Shown one piece after another: positions 1 to 10,000 of a stretch of 64,000 nucleotides of DNA (its first letter is position 1; the number at the start of each line of letters is the position of its first letter). The DNA is taken from assembly GCA_021464245.1 (NCBI GenBank), contig JADCRB010000016.1:3775250-3839249 (forward strand), given 5' to 3'. The DNA comes from Carallia brachiata (lineage: Eukaryota > Streptophyta > Magnoliopsida > Malpighiales > Rhizophoraceae). The notes beneath the pieces were generated by a model. The model was not told the origin of the DNA. It saw only the letters and a list, made by a program, of their open reading frames with translations, and ran no database searches. Both the position numbers and the translations under genes were made by a program.

Positions 1-52
1 ACTATGTTGGTGGAATAGTTTATTTTCTTTGTTTTCTTTTAATGTTCTTGTT
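1..52 (-). mobile_element. LTR U3 remnant, left window edge
   Basis: The text resembles the U3 of minus-strand family L LTRs (compare 30,465-30,530 and 33,300-33,357). It stops where plus-oriented internal sequence begins. It is the left part of a block repeated at 33.3-36.6 kb, so the element continues outside the window. Confidence 0.55.
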
Positions 53-312
53 TGCCCCCCAAATCTAAATTTGGGGGCAAAGCCCAAACTCCAACTCAAA
101 TTCCAAATTCAACCTCAAATTCTGGCCAAAGTCCAAATCCAGATTTGGTGGCAAAGCTAAAGTCCTGACTCAACATCAATCGGGCTAGTCGGAGCTCAAG
201 ACTTCAACATTCAATGTTGATCAAGACGTCTCAAGATTTGAGCTGGACTAAAAGACTCGATTCGGATCACGTCCCAAAGGTCCTTCCTCACCAAACCTTG
301 AAGTGGGGGCAT
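53..312 (+). mobile_element. 3' end of a family L internal region with polypurine tract
   Basis: A short run of CCAAATC-type repeats (about 60-180) leads into the conserved 3' tail. The tail ends in the polypurine tract AAGTGGGGGCA (301-311), directly before an LTR starting TGTAAACA. The TATAAAAGG minisatellite is missing, so this internal region is deleted. Confidence 0.7.
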
Positions 313-1451
313 TGTAAACATTAAAAAAAAAAAAAGGGATCCAAGGGTTGGATGCCGACCCTTGGAAAGAGAAAAAAAATTTCAAATGGTCGGCAACCAA
401 CCGTTGAGAGAAAAAAAAAATCTTGCATAGTACCTACCAAGAGCCTATAAATAGGTGGCATTATAAGCTTTGAGGCATCCCAAAACAAACAAACAGGTGA
501 GGGAGAGGAAGTAATTTTCAATTCCAAAGGTTTTTTAAAACTTTTTCTTCCCAACATTTTTGTATTTTGGGCGTATACTCCCCAGACGCCATTAAGGGAG
601 ATATTTCAATTCAAAAACCTAAAATATTTAATATACTCATTTTCAAGCATATTTTTGGTGTATGCTCTCCGGTCGCGACTAATTGGGATCTGCAAGAGTA
701 AAAATTCAAAATATTAAAATATTAAACCTCTGTTCTTGCACAGTACTTGCCAAGAGCCTATAAGTAGGCGGCGACATCCCAAAACAAATAGACGGGTGAG
801 GGAGAGGAAGTAATTTCCAATTACAAAAGTTTTTAAAAACTTTTTCCTCCCTACGTTTTCATATTTTGAGCGTATTCTCCTTAAATTCCATTAAGGGAGC
901 TATTCCAGATCAAAAGCCCAAAATATTTAATATACTCATTTCCAAGCATATTTTGAGTGTATGCTCTCCGGTCGCTACTTATTGGATCTACGAGAGTAAA
1001 AATCCAAATATTAAAATATTAAAGATCTATTTGAGATTAAGTCTCCTACAACCCTCAGCAGAGCCAATGCATCTAAGATCAAGCCCCACAGCCCTCAGCA
1101 GAGCTAAGGCAGTCCAAGTGGGATCAAGCCCCAACCTTTAGTGGAGTCAAACCAGTCCATCTGAGATTAAGCCTATACGGCCATCACTGGAAGCCAATCT
1201 GATTGAGAACAAGTCTCTACGACCTTCATCGGAGTTATGGCATCCCCCTGAGATCAAGTCTCGGCCCTCAGTGGAATTTTTTTCTTCAGTTCAAGAGCAA
1301 GCCTTCGTGGCCCTTGACAAAATCACACAAGAGTATTAATGGAGGATCACATAGAGATCAACCCCACATACATTTTAAATTTTCATTTGTAATTTGTATC
1401 TGTATTTTCAAAACCTACTACTTTAGACTCAAACTTACGATCATGTTTACA
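313..1451 (+). mobile_element. Family L LTR with duplicated promoter region
   Basis: It starts TGTAAACA (313) and ends TGTTTACA (1444-1451), an 8-bp terminal inverted repeat. A segment of about 313 bp with the TATA box and transcribed leader occurs twice in tandem: TATAAATA at 446-453 and TATAAGTA at 759-766. The same duplication is in the LTR at 33,616-34,693. The internal minisatellite (1,030-1,330) and the conserved GAGTATTAATGGAGG segment follow. At 1,139 bp it is longer than most LTRs here because of the duplication. Confidence 0.8.
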
Positions 1452-2154
1452 ATTTTTTGCATGCTCGGTGGGCTGAGACTTCGAAATGGAAGATCTGCAA
1501 AAGAAATATCCATTCCCCAGGATTTCAATTTGATTTTAGTTTTTGTCGGGCCTATACATGTGCTTCCTCTTTGAACAAACTGCTTCTTCTCTTTTGTTGT
1601 TGAGATTAAGCCCCTACGTCCCTCAACAGAGCCACACAAATCCATCTAAGATCAAGCCTCTGCCCTCAATGGAGCCAGTCCATCTAAGATCTAGGCCCTA
1701 TGGCACAATGGAGCTAAACCAGTCTGAGTGGAAGTAAGCCACAACCTCTCAATGGAGACAAACCAGTCTACCTGAGATTAAGCCCATACAGCCCTCACCA
1801 GAATTAAGCCAATTTGATTGAGATCAAGTCTCTGTGACCCTCACTGGAGTTACTACAGTCACTTGAGATCAAGCCTCGGCCCTCAGTGGAATTTGTTCTT
1901 ATAGTTCAAGAGCAAGTTGTGAAAATTCAATCTCTTTCTGTCAAATAAAGAAAGGAATTTCTAAAAATTAAAAAGAAAATTGAGGAATTGGTTCATTCAA
2001 AGGCCTATAAATAGGCCAAACAACAACAAACAACCACAAACAGTTGAGAGAGGAAACCAGCGAAAACAATTTCAAAGGGCCAAAAGTTTTAAAATTTTTT
2101 TTCCTATTCGTTTTCGTGTTTTGGGCATATGATCTTTGGACTCCATTAAGGGCC
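1452..2154 (+). mobile_element. Chimeric LTR fragments
   Basis: After the primer-binding-site-like stretch following the LTR (1452-1480) comes about 120 bp of rearranged internal sequence. Next is an LTR minisatellite piece (1,602-1,950) fused at about 1,953 to the U3/promoter of another LTR (TATA box in GGCCTATAAATAGGCC near 2,010-2,025). The same order and joins occur at 34,694-35,400, so the chimera predates the duplication. Confidence 0.65.
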
Positions 2155-2533
2155 GAAGCTTAATCTCAGGGGGATGCTGTAACTCCAGTGAGGGTCACAG
2201 AGGCTTGATCTCAGTCCAATTGACTTGATTCTGGTGAGGGCTGCACAAGTTTGATCTCAGGTGCACTGGTTTGACTATATTGAGGGTCGGGCTTAATCCC
2301 ACTCAGACTAGATTTTAGGTGTTCTAGCTCTGCTGAGGTTCATAGGAGACTTAATCTCAAACAGATCTTTAATATTCTAATACTTTTGAATTTTACTTAC
2401 ACAGATTCCAATCAGTGGTGACTAAAGATTATACACCCAAAATATACTTGAAAATGAGTATATTAAATATTTTGGGCTTTTGATCTGGAATATCTCCCTT
2501 AATGGTGTCTAAGGAGTATGCACCTAAAGTACT
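2155..2533 (-). mobile_element. Truncated minus LTR
   Basis: The orientation flips at about 2,155 inside LTR sequence. This piece matches 36,155-36,560, so about 750 bp of facing LTR halves present in the 33-36 kb copy are missing here. It ends abruptly at the TGTTGG insertion. Confidence 0.65.
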
Positions 2534-3973
2534 TGTTGGTCCCTTCGGTGAAGCCTAGAGGGGGGTGAATAGGCTTCACAAATAAAAATTCTCAAATAAA
2601 ACATTGCAAATGAATGTAAACAAGAGATTGAAAGAAATACAATACCGAGTTTTTACAAGGTTCACCAAATGACTACGTCCTTGGTCTTCTCAATAATCCC
2701 TCTTTTGCAGATTCTTGAGAGTTCAACTATAGGGGTACCTTTGAGTGCACCAATCACCACCGTACAATTTACAAGAAGACTCTGCAAACACCCTTGCGTC
2801 CACCTTCAAATCAGTTGTTGCACAAGTCCCACTTGCCAACACCACTTTCCCTTTTCTTTTAGGTTTTGCTTCTTGGAGTTCAACCCTAACTCCTTACAAG
2901 ATGATCCTCACAAGTACCAGTTGAGAGCTCACTATTCTCACAATGTATTACAATACAAATGAAACTTACTAGCTTGATTGCTAGTTTTCCAATGAAAGCA
3001 CTTAGAGCAAAGAAATCCTTTTTGCCTTGAGAGAGATTGCACAACGCTTGAAATAACTTTCTTCACAGGTAAAACATCTTCAAGTGATGTTTAAGTAGCT
3101 GCAAGATAGGTTAGCAACCTGTTAGAACCGTTGCCATGGGTTGCACATGCATACTTTGTTGTTTTCCTCTTAACAGCTTTGCATTGATTCCCTTGTCTAA
3201 CACCTTTTGGTAGAACGGCTATAACTTGGCACAGACAGTTTGAAAAATTGTGATTCTTTTTTTGTATTTACTAGAATTTCAGAACTCTACACCCACCAAA
3301 TTTGACTATTTTTAAATAAGTCTATCATAGTCAAATAAATATTGGAATACAGACGTTAAAGTTCTGTCAGACAGTCTACACACTTTTAGTAGAACGTTAA
3401 TATCTTGCATATGGCTTTGAATTTTGATGTGATTCATTTTGCATTGACTAATAGATATAACAAGGAAATCTACGCACAAAATTTCGCATTCAAATTCATC
3501 ATGTGTATCTCTGGGCAGCCGTTTCAATTCACTCCATGTGCACTAAAGGTTCCTGACAGCTTGCACCCTGTTGGTATAAAATTCATAAGTTTTTCTCTAG
3601 GGCTCCAAAAATTGCACGACCAATCTCATTTGTAACTAGACTTATAGTCCAGCAAAACTGTATATATCTTAGGCCCAAAATATATCTCAAGTGAGTGAGT
3701 TTGATAACTAGAATCTTCCCAAACAGATTTGCTCTTGTGCTGTCTTTCTAAGATAGTAGCTTAATAAGGCCCAATGTGATCTTTCTCTTCCATGCACTTG
3801 TAAGATGGCATATCTACACCTCTTTGGATTTCTTGAACCTGAATTTTATAGTTGAAGAACATACAAATGAAATTCACTTGTACTTATGTTAGATTGGTTC
3901 ATAACTCATTATCAAAACACTCATCATCAAAACATGAATTCACACTTAGTAACAATTTCTTAATGATGACAAA
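2534..3973. mobile_element. Unrelated insertion, possible solo LTR (TGTT...AACA)
   Basis: About 1.4 kb unrelated to family L starts TGTTGGTCCC and has a terminal-like AACA at 3951-3954. About 20 further bases separate that from family L leader sequence. TGTT/AACA ends suit an LTR, and the early CTAGAGGGGGGTGAATAG run resembles LTR starts I have met in plants. I see no clear target duplication, and its small ORFs resemble nothing known. It splits a minus family L copy. Alternative: a fragment of a larger element. Confidence 0.4.
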
Positions 3974-4082
3974 ACCTATAAATAGGCCATGAAATGACCA
4001 CAATACAACCAACCTCTATTTTTTTTTTTTTAAAGAAGCAAAAGATGGGAGCCAGAGAGGTCCCACTTGACATGCTAAAAAT
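3974..4082 (-). mobile_element. Family L leader and primer-binding-site region
   Basis: Read on the minus strand, this is the stretch that follows an LTR: a TGGCA-like start (here CATGCTA on the plus strand), a purine-rich leader and a run of A. Its presence beyond the LTR at 4083-4992 means that LTR is flanked by internal sequence on both sides. Confidence 0.6.
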
Positions 4083-4992
4083 TGTAAAAGGACCGTAAGT
4101 TTTAAGCCTGAATAGTTAGACTTTCAAAATGCAGATACAAATTACAAGTGAAAATTTAAAATTTATGTAGGTTAGATCTCTGTGTGATCCTCTAATCAAT
4201 GCTCTTTTTATTGTCATCAAGGGCCGCACGAGCTTGATCTTGATAGAAAGAGATAAATTTCCACAGCGTGATCTTGAACTGTAGGAAAAAAATTCTATCG
4301 AGGGCCAAGGCTTGATCTTAAGCGGGATACCATAACTCCGGTGAGGGTCATAGAGACTTTATCTCAATCAAATTGGTTTCATTTTGGTGAGGGCCATAGG
4401 GGTTTAATTTCAAGTGGACTGGTTTGTCCCCACTGAGGGCGAGGGCTTGATTCCACTTGAATTAGTCTAACCATGTTGAGGGCCATAGGGGCTCGATCTC
4501 ATATGGACTGGTTCCGCTGAGGGCCAAGGCTTGATCTCGAACAGACTTGCGTGGCTCCGCTGAGGGCTGCAGGGGCTTAATCTCAAATAAATGTTTAATA
4601 TTTTAATATTTTAGATTTTTACTCTTGCAGATCCCAATCAGTAATGATCAGAGAGCATACACCCAAAATATGCTCGAAAATGAGTATATTAAATATTTTG
4701 GGCTTTTGATATGGAAGATAGCATTTAATGGCGTCTGGAGAGTATATGCCCAAAATAAGAAAATATATAAAGGCAATTTAGGAGTTTTAATGGAATTGTG
4801 TTTTTTCAATTGCTTTGTTCATGATTTGCACGCCTTCCCCCAATTGGCTATTTATAGTCAATGGGGGTAAAGAAGAGGGCAGGTATGAGGACCACTGCCT
4901 TGAGTTGGATGGCACCGATTTTTTTGACCCTTTTTTTTTTCTTCTAGTCAGTTGCCAACCTCATGACTCTCCCCTTTTTTCTTTTGTTTACA
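4083..4992 (-). mobile_element. 3' LTR of the 4.1-8.4 kb element
   Basis: Inverted ends: TGTAAAAG at 4083 and TGTTTACA at 4985-4992. On the minus strand the TATA box TATAAATA lies at 4849-4856. The LTR minisatellite spans about 4,200-4,590. The polypurine tract abuts at 4993. Confidence 0.8.
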
Positions 4993-5787
4993 AATGCCCC
5001 CACTTCAAGGCTTAGTGAGGCAGAACCTTGGGACGCGATTCGAACCAAGCCTTAAAGTCTAGATTGAAACTTGCGACGTAGTGACGAATATTAAACTTGA
5101 AATCTTTACCTCTGTCCAGTGCGGCTGATATTGAGCTTCCATAGCTCATAAAGGATTTTTTCATAGAACTCGAAGTTCCATGGATTTGGCGAGGATGATC
5201 TAGTAAGTAAAGAGCTTAAACCTCCCTATGGAGAAGGTTCAGCACCACAGAACTTCAAAGCCAGCACATGGAGAGACGGTCCATAGTGATGACTCCTCTG
5301 TTTGTTTTGACGTAAGCAGAGTAATTTCAACTTCCCCGTCTGTTGCCACATCTATGATTCCATGAGGATTATCACAACTTCCCTGCACGCTGTGATAGGT
5401 GCAAACTAAGGAGAGTGATTGGAACTTCATTGACTATGATGGAGTAAGAGGTTTATATTCGAGGATCCCTCGACTCTTTCTCTATCTAGAATTTGTGTTT
5501 GTAGCTTCTTGATTAAAGGATTTACCCAAAAAGAGAACACAGAGACTAGCCATCTTCTTTCTTTAAAGAGAAAGAAGAGTTGAGGGGTGAGTTTTGTGAC
5601 TTGAGAATACAAAAAATATATAAGCAACAAAAGCTGTCCTTTTTTTCTCTTTTGAAAAAGTCAAAAAGAGGATGTACTATACCAGGTGGGGTCCTCTTTC
5701 AAGTCCCTTTCTGTCATAAGGGACAAAAAGACGATGACTGACGCATATTGTTCAAGACAATAAAGCGTGCTGTAAAAGTCATTGCAC
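4993..5787 (-). mobile_element. Polypurine tract, tail and 3' part of the captured WOX segment
   Basis: The polypurine tract reads AATGCCCCCACTTC on the plus strand (4993-5006), then the usual tail to about 5,090. The rest (about 5,090-5,787) lies downstream of the WOX frame and recurs after the other WOX copies. It includes a CT-rich stretch and a second start codon on the minus strand at 5553-5551 with a short degenerate frame (MAS...), function unknown. A TTGACGTAAG motif at about 5,308-5,317 corresponds to the ACGT double site of other copies. Confidence 0.6.
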
Positions 5788-6361
5788 CTTGTCCTTGTCG
5801 GCCGAACTCGTGGCTTGAGGCGTAGCTCCAAGTCAATTGAGTCCTTGCTTGGTGGGCCAATAACGTTGACACTAGTGAAACTTTCCTATTGCTTGATGTC
5901 GCCGGGGTGTACTGGAAAGAAAGGTAGAGTTTCACCAGAGTGGCTCCCTCTAGTGTGAGGTTTCTGCTCGGATTGAAGTACTGACAAGGGACGAACCCTT
6001 GTTGGAGCTTGATGCTTCGTACGACGAAGAGTAAAAACTCTAGAACCAATATGTGTACTGCTACAGGCTATAGCTTTAGTCGAAATAGCCTTGAGGAACC
6101 ATGACAGTAGTGGAGCTCAGACCTGCTTCATTTGAGGACAAAGCCATACTAGTGAGATTTACTATGGGAACAGATGCAATGGTAGAAACAAAGTGTGCTA
6201 TAAAAAGAATTGTTCTCTGTGTTGCTCTCTTCCTATATCTCCAGTTCTTCACTGTTGCAGAAGTACTCCTCAAAGATTTTCAGTTGCATTGGACTCAGTC
6301 GCCATCTATTATGTGGCAACCTATCCTCTCCCTTGCCCTAAGATTCTGTAACTAGCTCCAT
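5788..6361 (-). pseudogene. Captured WOX pseudogene, homeodomain partly deleted
   Basis: It starts at ATG 6361-6359 (MELV). The homeodomain opens with RWRLSPMQLKIFEEYF but loses about 100 bp covering the end of helix 1, helix 2 and most of recognition helix 3, resuming at the KNWRYRKRATQR equivalent. Downstream the frame shifts. The WUS box appears as TLPFFP (5930-5913) and the EAR motif as DLELRL (5834-5817), both with normal spacing. Stops occur at codon 8 (shared with three other copies) and several later places. WOX proteins are plant transcription factors; WUS-box and EAR motifs mediate repression through TOPLESS-type corepressors. This copy could not encode a DNA-binding protein. Confidence 0.85.
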
Positions 6362-6473
6362 CTTTCTTGCTAAAAGGATGCAGAAGCTTGACCTGCAGTA
6401 AGAATGAGTAAAAGGTTAAGATTAGAATAATGATTCAAACTCAAACTCTCAATTGTTTTTGTCCTTTTGGGCC

Positions 6474-6970
6474 ATTCACAGTTTATACTCAGGTGGGGCA
6501 GGAGTCTTGGACTAGATCCTAAATTCAATTTTTGAGCCGTTCACAGTTTATACTTGTGCAAGTCAGGAGTTCTAGACTGGATGTGAGGCAAGAGTTTGCT
6601 TCAATTGATCGCCTTTTATACTCGTGCGAGGCAAGAGTCTGTTGCTGGGCCGTCATCTTTTAGACTCATGCAAGACAAGAGTTTATTGTTGGATTGTCGC
6701 CCATTATACTCATGCAAGACAGGAGTTTGGTTTGCTAAATTGTTCGCCTTTTATACTCATGCAAGTTAGGAGTTGATTGTTAGGTTGTTCCCTCTTATAC
6801 TCGTGCCAGACAAAAGCCTAGTTTGCTAAACTGTTTGCCTTTTATACTTGTTCGAGGTAGGAGTTTGTTGTTGGGTTTTCGCCTTTTATACTCGTCCGAG
6901 ACAGAAGTCTGGTTTGCTTAACTGTTTGCCTTTTACACTCATACGAGGCAAGAGTCTGATTTGTTGAGTT
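6474..6970 (-). repeat. TATAAAAGG minisatellite array
   Basis: About ten units of roughly 45-60 bp. On the minus strand each reads approximately CTCCTGCCTCGCACGAG then TATAAAAGGCGA and a variable AACAACAAATC spacer. The array lies just upstream of the WOX frame in element orientation. Units are diverged, so it is not recently homogenised. Confidence 0.9.
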
Positions 6971-7310
6971 GCTAACTTGGGTTGTGAGTCAGGGTTTGGG
7001 TTTTGCCCCCGAATTTGTATTTGGACTTTAGGCCGAAATTTGGATATGGGTTTTGAGCCCGAGTTTAGATTTGACTTTTGATTTGGGTCCAGACTTGGAC
7101 TTTAGATGTGGGTGCAGATTTGGACTTTGGGCTGGAACTTGAGTTTGGGCTTTGGGCCTGAGTTTGGGTCTGCCCCCATATCTAGATTTGGAGTTTAGGA
7201 TGAAATTTACATTTGATCTTTGGTCTAGAATTTGGATTTGGGTTGGAATTTGGTTTTGGGCTTAGAGCCTAGGTTTGGATTTGGATTCGGATTTAGATTT
7301 TGATTTGGAA
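6971..7310 (-). repeat. CCAAATC-type tandem repeat
   Basis: Irregular repeats (about 22 and 44 bp) built on AAAGCCCAAATCCAAA on the minus strand. They follow the same order as elsewhere in the family: this array, then the TATAAAAGG minisatellite. Long open frames in it come only from the low-complexity text. Confidence 0.85.
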
Positions 7311-7764
7311 CCGTGCCCTCAAATTGGAAGACTGGAGTGGAGAGACTTGGTAGGAATTTGACCCACTGCCCCCAACTTTTGTCGAAGTGGACGATCGACT
7401 TTTCCATTCAGCGAGAGAGTCAAATGAGAGATCCTGTTGCTGTATAAGATGCAGTTTCTCTATTTTATTTTTTTTTTAGGCGGGGAGGAACTGTGTCCGT
7501 ATGCAAGTTTTTCGACCTACGTACCCAAGCAGGATAGTTGATGCAGGCGATGGAGCAGTCATCCTTTTTTGTTGATGGAGGCAGGTTTGCCCTTCCTCGG
7601 TGCCAGCGATGTATTGGATTTTTGCCCCAAGGGTTGTGTCGGTGTTGGGCATTTCATGGTCAATAAATAGGCCATAAAATGATCACTGTGCGACCAACCT
7701 CTTTTTTTTTTTTTAAGGAGTAAAAGATGGGAGGCTGAGCGCTCCCACTGGGCATGCCAAAAAT
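7311..7764 (-). mobile_element. Gag-less internal segment B plus leader
   Basis: Non-coding stretch between leader and CCAAATC array, found in place of gag in eight places here. It has a second polypurine-like run (TTGGGGGCA on the minus strand near 7,365). The 7,660-7,764 part is the leader, including a GGCCATGAAATGACC-type inverted repeat relic. No ORF is conserved among copies. Confidence 0.65.
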
Positions 7765-8427
7765 TGTAAAGGGACAGTAAGTTTTGAGCCTGAACAATTA
7801 AGTTTCTAAAATACAAATAAAAATTACAAGTGAAAATTTAAAATTTATGTGGGTCGATTTCTGTGTGATCCTTTGATTAATGCTCCTTTTTTATGTCATC
7901 AAGGGCCATGTAGGCTTGATTTTGGCAGAAATAGATAATTTTTCACAGTGTTATCTTAAACTGTAGGAAATAAATTCCACTGAAGGCAAAGGCTTGATCG
8001 TAGGGGGATATCGTAAGTTTAGTGAGGTCTATAGAGACTTGAAATCAATTGGATTGGAACAATTCCGATGAGGGCTATATGGGCTTAATTTCAGGTGAAC
8101 TAGTTTGCCTCCAATGAGGGCCGAGGCTTGATCTCACTCGGACTAGTTAGCTCTGTTAGGCCGTAGGGGTTTGATCTCAAATAGAATGGCTCTGTTCAGA
8201 GCCTAGGCTCGATCTTAGAAGGACTTGTGTGGCTACACTAAGGGTCATAGGGGCTTAATCTCAAACGAATATTTAATATTTTAAAATTTTGGATTTTTGC
8301 TCTTGCAGATCTCAATCAGTGGTGGCCAGAAAGCATACACCCAAAATATGCTTGGAAATGAATATAATAAATTTTTTCAGTATTTGACTTGGAAGATCGC
8401 ACTTAATGGCGTCCAAATAGTACAGGG
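7765..8427 (-). mobile_element. 5' LTR, U3 truncated
   Basis: Begins TGTAAAGG at 7765 and carries the LTR minisatellite (about 7,900-8,260). It stops at about 8,427, just before where the TATA box should lie, so the promoter is lost. An inversion junction follows. Confidence 0.7.
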
Positions 8428-9225
8428 CCTAGGCCCAAACTCAAATTCCAGTCCAAAGTCCAAATCCAAACCCAAATCCAAAGCCCAGAACCAAACTCCT
8501 ACCTCGCACAAGTATAAAAGGCGAACAATTCAGCAAATCAAACTCTTGCCTCACATGAGCATAAAAGGCGATAACCCAATAAATTCAAACTCCTGCCTCA
8601 CACGAGTATAAAAGGCGATAGTTCAACCCAACAAATTCACACTCCTGCCTCGCACAATTATAAAAGGCCAATAGCTAAAGAAGACTCCTTACCCGCACGA
8701 GTATAAAAGGTGATCAACTAGAGCACACTCTTACCTCTCATGAGTATAAAAGGCGAACAGTTCAGCAATCCCGACTCCTACTTTGCACGAGTATAAAAGA
8801 CAAATAGCTCAACAACAAATAAGACTCTTGCCTCGCACAAGCATAAAAGGCGACAACACAATAACAGACTCCTGCCTCGCACGAGTATAAAAGATAAACA
8901 ATATATCAAATTGGACTCCTACCTCGCATGAGTATAAAAGGCGAACAACTGAAGCACACTCCTGCCTCGTATGAGTATAAAAGACAACAACCCAATAATA
9001 GACTCCTAACTTGAATGAGTATAAAAGGCGACAACTACAATAACAAATGCAGACTCCCAGCTTGCATGAGTATAAATGGTGAGACGACAACAGCCACACA
9101 AGACGCAGTCCAAAATTCCTGACCCGTACGAGTATAAACTGTGAATCGCCCAAAAACCAAAAAATCAAGGCTTAGTCCAATACTCCTGGCCCGGATGAGT
9201 ATAAACTACGAACGGCCTAAAACGA
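8428..9225 (+). repeat. Short CCAAATC array then TATAAAAGG minisatellite
   Basis: The first 70 bp are CCAAATC-type repeats. From about 8,498, some 15 minisatellite units follow, most with TATAAAAGG. The last two or three units carry TATAAACT and end about 100 bp before the WOX start codon. Confidence 0.85.
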
Positions 9226-9325
9226 TAAAAATGATTGAGGGTTCAAGTCTGAATCATTATTCTAGTCTCAACCTTTTACTTGTTCTTACGGCAGGTCAAG
9301 CTTATGCATTCTTTCAGTAAAAAAA
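9226..9325 (+). other. Conserved leader of the captured WOX segment
   Basis: A stretch ending in CTTACGGCAGGTCAAGC and a CTTTCAG run precedes the WOX ATG in all copies (compare 6,362-6,460 and 52,165-52,263). It marks the left edge of the captured block. Family L elements without WOX pass directly from the array to the tail here. The CAG/GTCAAG point resembles an exon junction or acceptor, which is suggestive only. Confidence 0.5.
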
Positions 9326-10000
9326 ATGGAAATAGTTGCAGAACCTTAGGACAAGGGAGAGGATAGGTCAACACATACTAGATGGCGACCAAGTCCAATG
9401 CAACTACAAATCTTGGAGTAGTAGTTTCACAGTAATGAAAGTATTTGTCCTAGTTTATCACAACTCTCCGAACTTACCTAATGACTACGGCTGTACGGAG
9501 CAGTCGAGACAAAAAATGTGTATTTGTGGTTTTCAAACTAAAAAAACAAGGAAACAGTAGGACTGAGAGCTGCGGTCTCTACAGCACATCCTACCTCAAT
9601 CACCGCAGCTGTTCCCATGGTAGATGTCACCAGTATTGCTTCATCCTCAAATGAAGTTATAGGTTCGAGCTCCACTACTGCCACGGTCCGTCAAGGCTAT
9701 TTTGAGCAAAACCATAGCTTGATGCAACACGCGCACTATTTCTGGAGGCTTTACTTCTCATTCTACAAAGCTTCAAGCTCCAGCCAGAGGTTCATCCTTT
9801 ATGGATACTTCAATCCAATAGGAAACTTCACACTAGGAGGGAGCCTCTCCGGCGAAACTCTACCTCTCTTTCTAGTACTTCTCAACGACATAAATTAGCA
9901 AGAAAGTTCAAGTAGTGTCGACATCTCTTGCCTACCAAATGAGGACTTGATTGACTTGAATCTATGCCTCAAGCCCCGCGAGGTCGGCCGATAAGGATAA
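9326..10000 (+). pseudogene. Captured WOX pseudogene, full length and collinear
   Basis: A frame of 224 codons plus stop with no frameshift. Homeodomain residues 1-59 are about codons 19-77: R1, W2, P4, Q8, I11, L12, P24, Y39, G40, E43, K45, W50, F51 and N53 match WUSCHEL-type homeodomains without gaps. The WUS box is TLPLFL (9857-9874) and the EAR motif DLNLCL (9953-9970). In-frame stops are at codon 8, homeodomain positions 14, 15, 34, 35 and 54, one after the WUS box, and a CAA-to-TAA change near the end. No intron interrupts the frame, which fits capture of a spliced transcript. The TATAAAAGG array lies upstream. Not translatable as is. Confidence 0.9.

Larger units (their letters stand above)
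4083..8427 (-). mobile_element. Family L element carrying a WOX gene copy
   Basis: Read on the minus strand: 5' LTR 8427-7765 (U3 end missing), leader and segment B (7764-7311), CCAAATC array, TATAAAAGG minisatellite, WOX segment (about 6450-5030), polypurine tract (5007-4993) and 3' LTR 4992-4083. There is no gag or pol. The right end is cut at 8427, where plus-oriented sequence of another copy begins. It is non-autonomous, and the captured gene lies in sense orientation. Confidence 0.75.

Noticed and set aside
8428..8611. Lysine/serine/proline-rich frames such as KSKPKSK
   Set aside because: Translations of the low-complexity CCAAATC-type array.
9326..10000. WOX copies as functional host genes
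   Set aside because: All copies contain nonsense codons in or before the homeodomain and lie inside LTR elements with shared flanks. They are captured pseudogenes.
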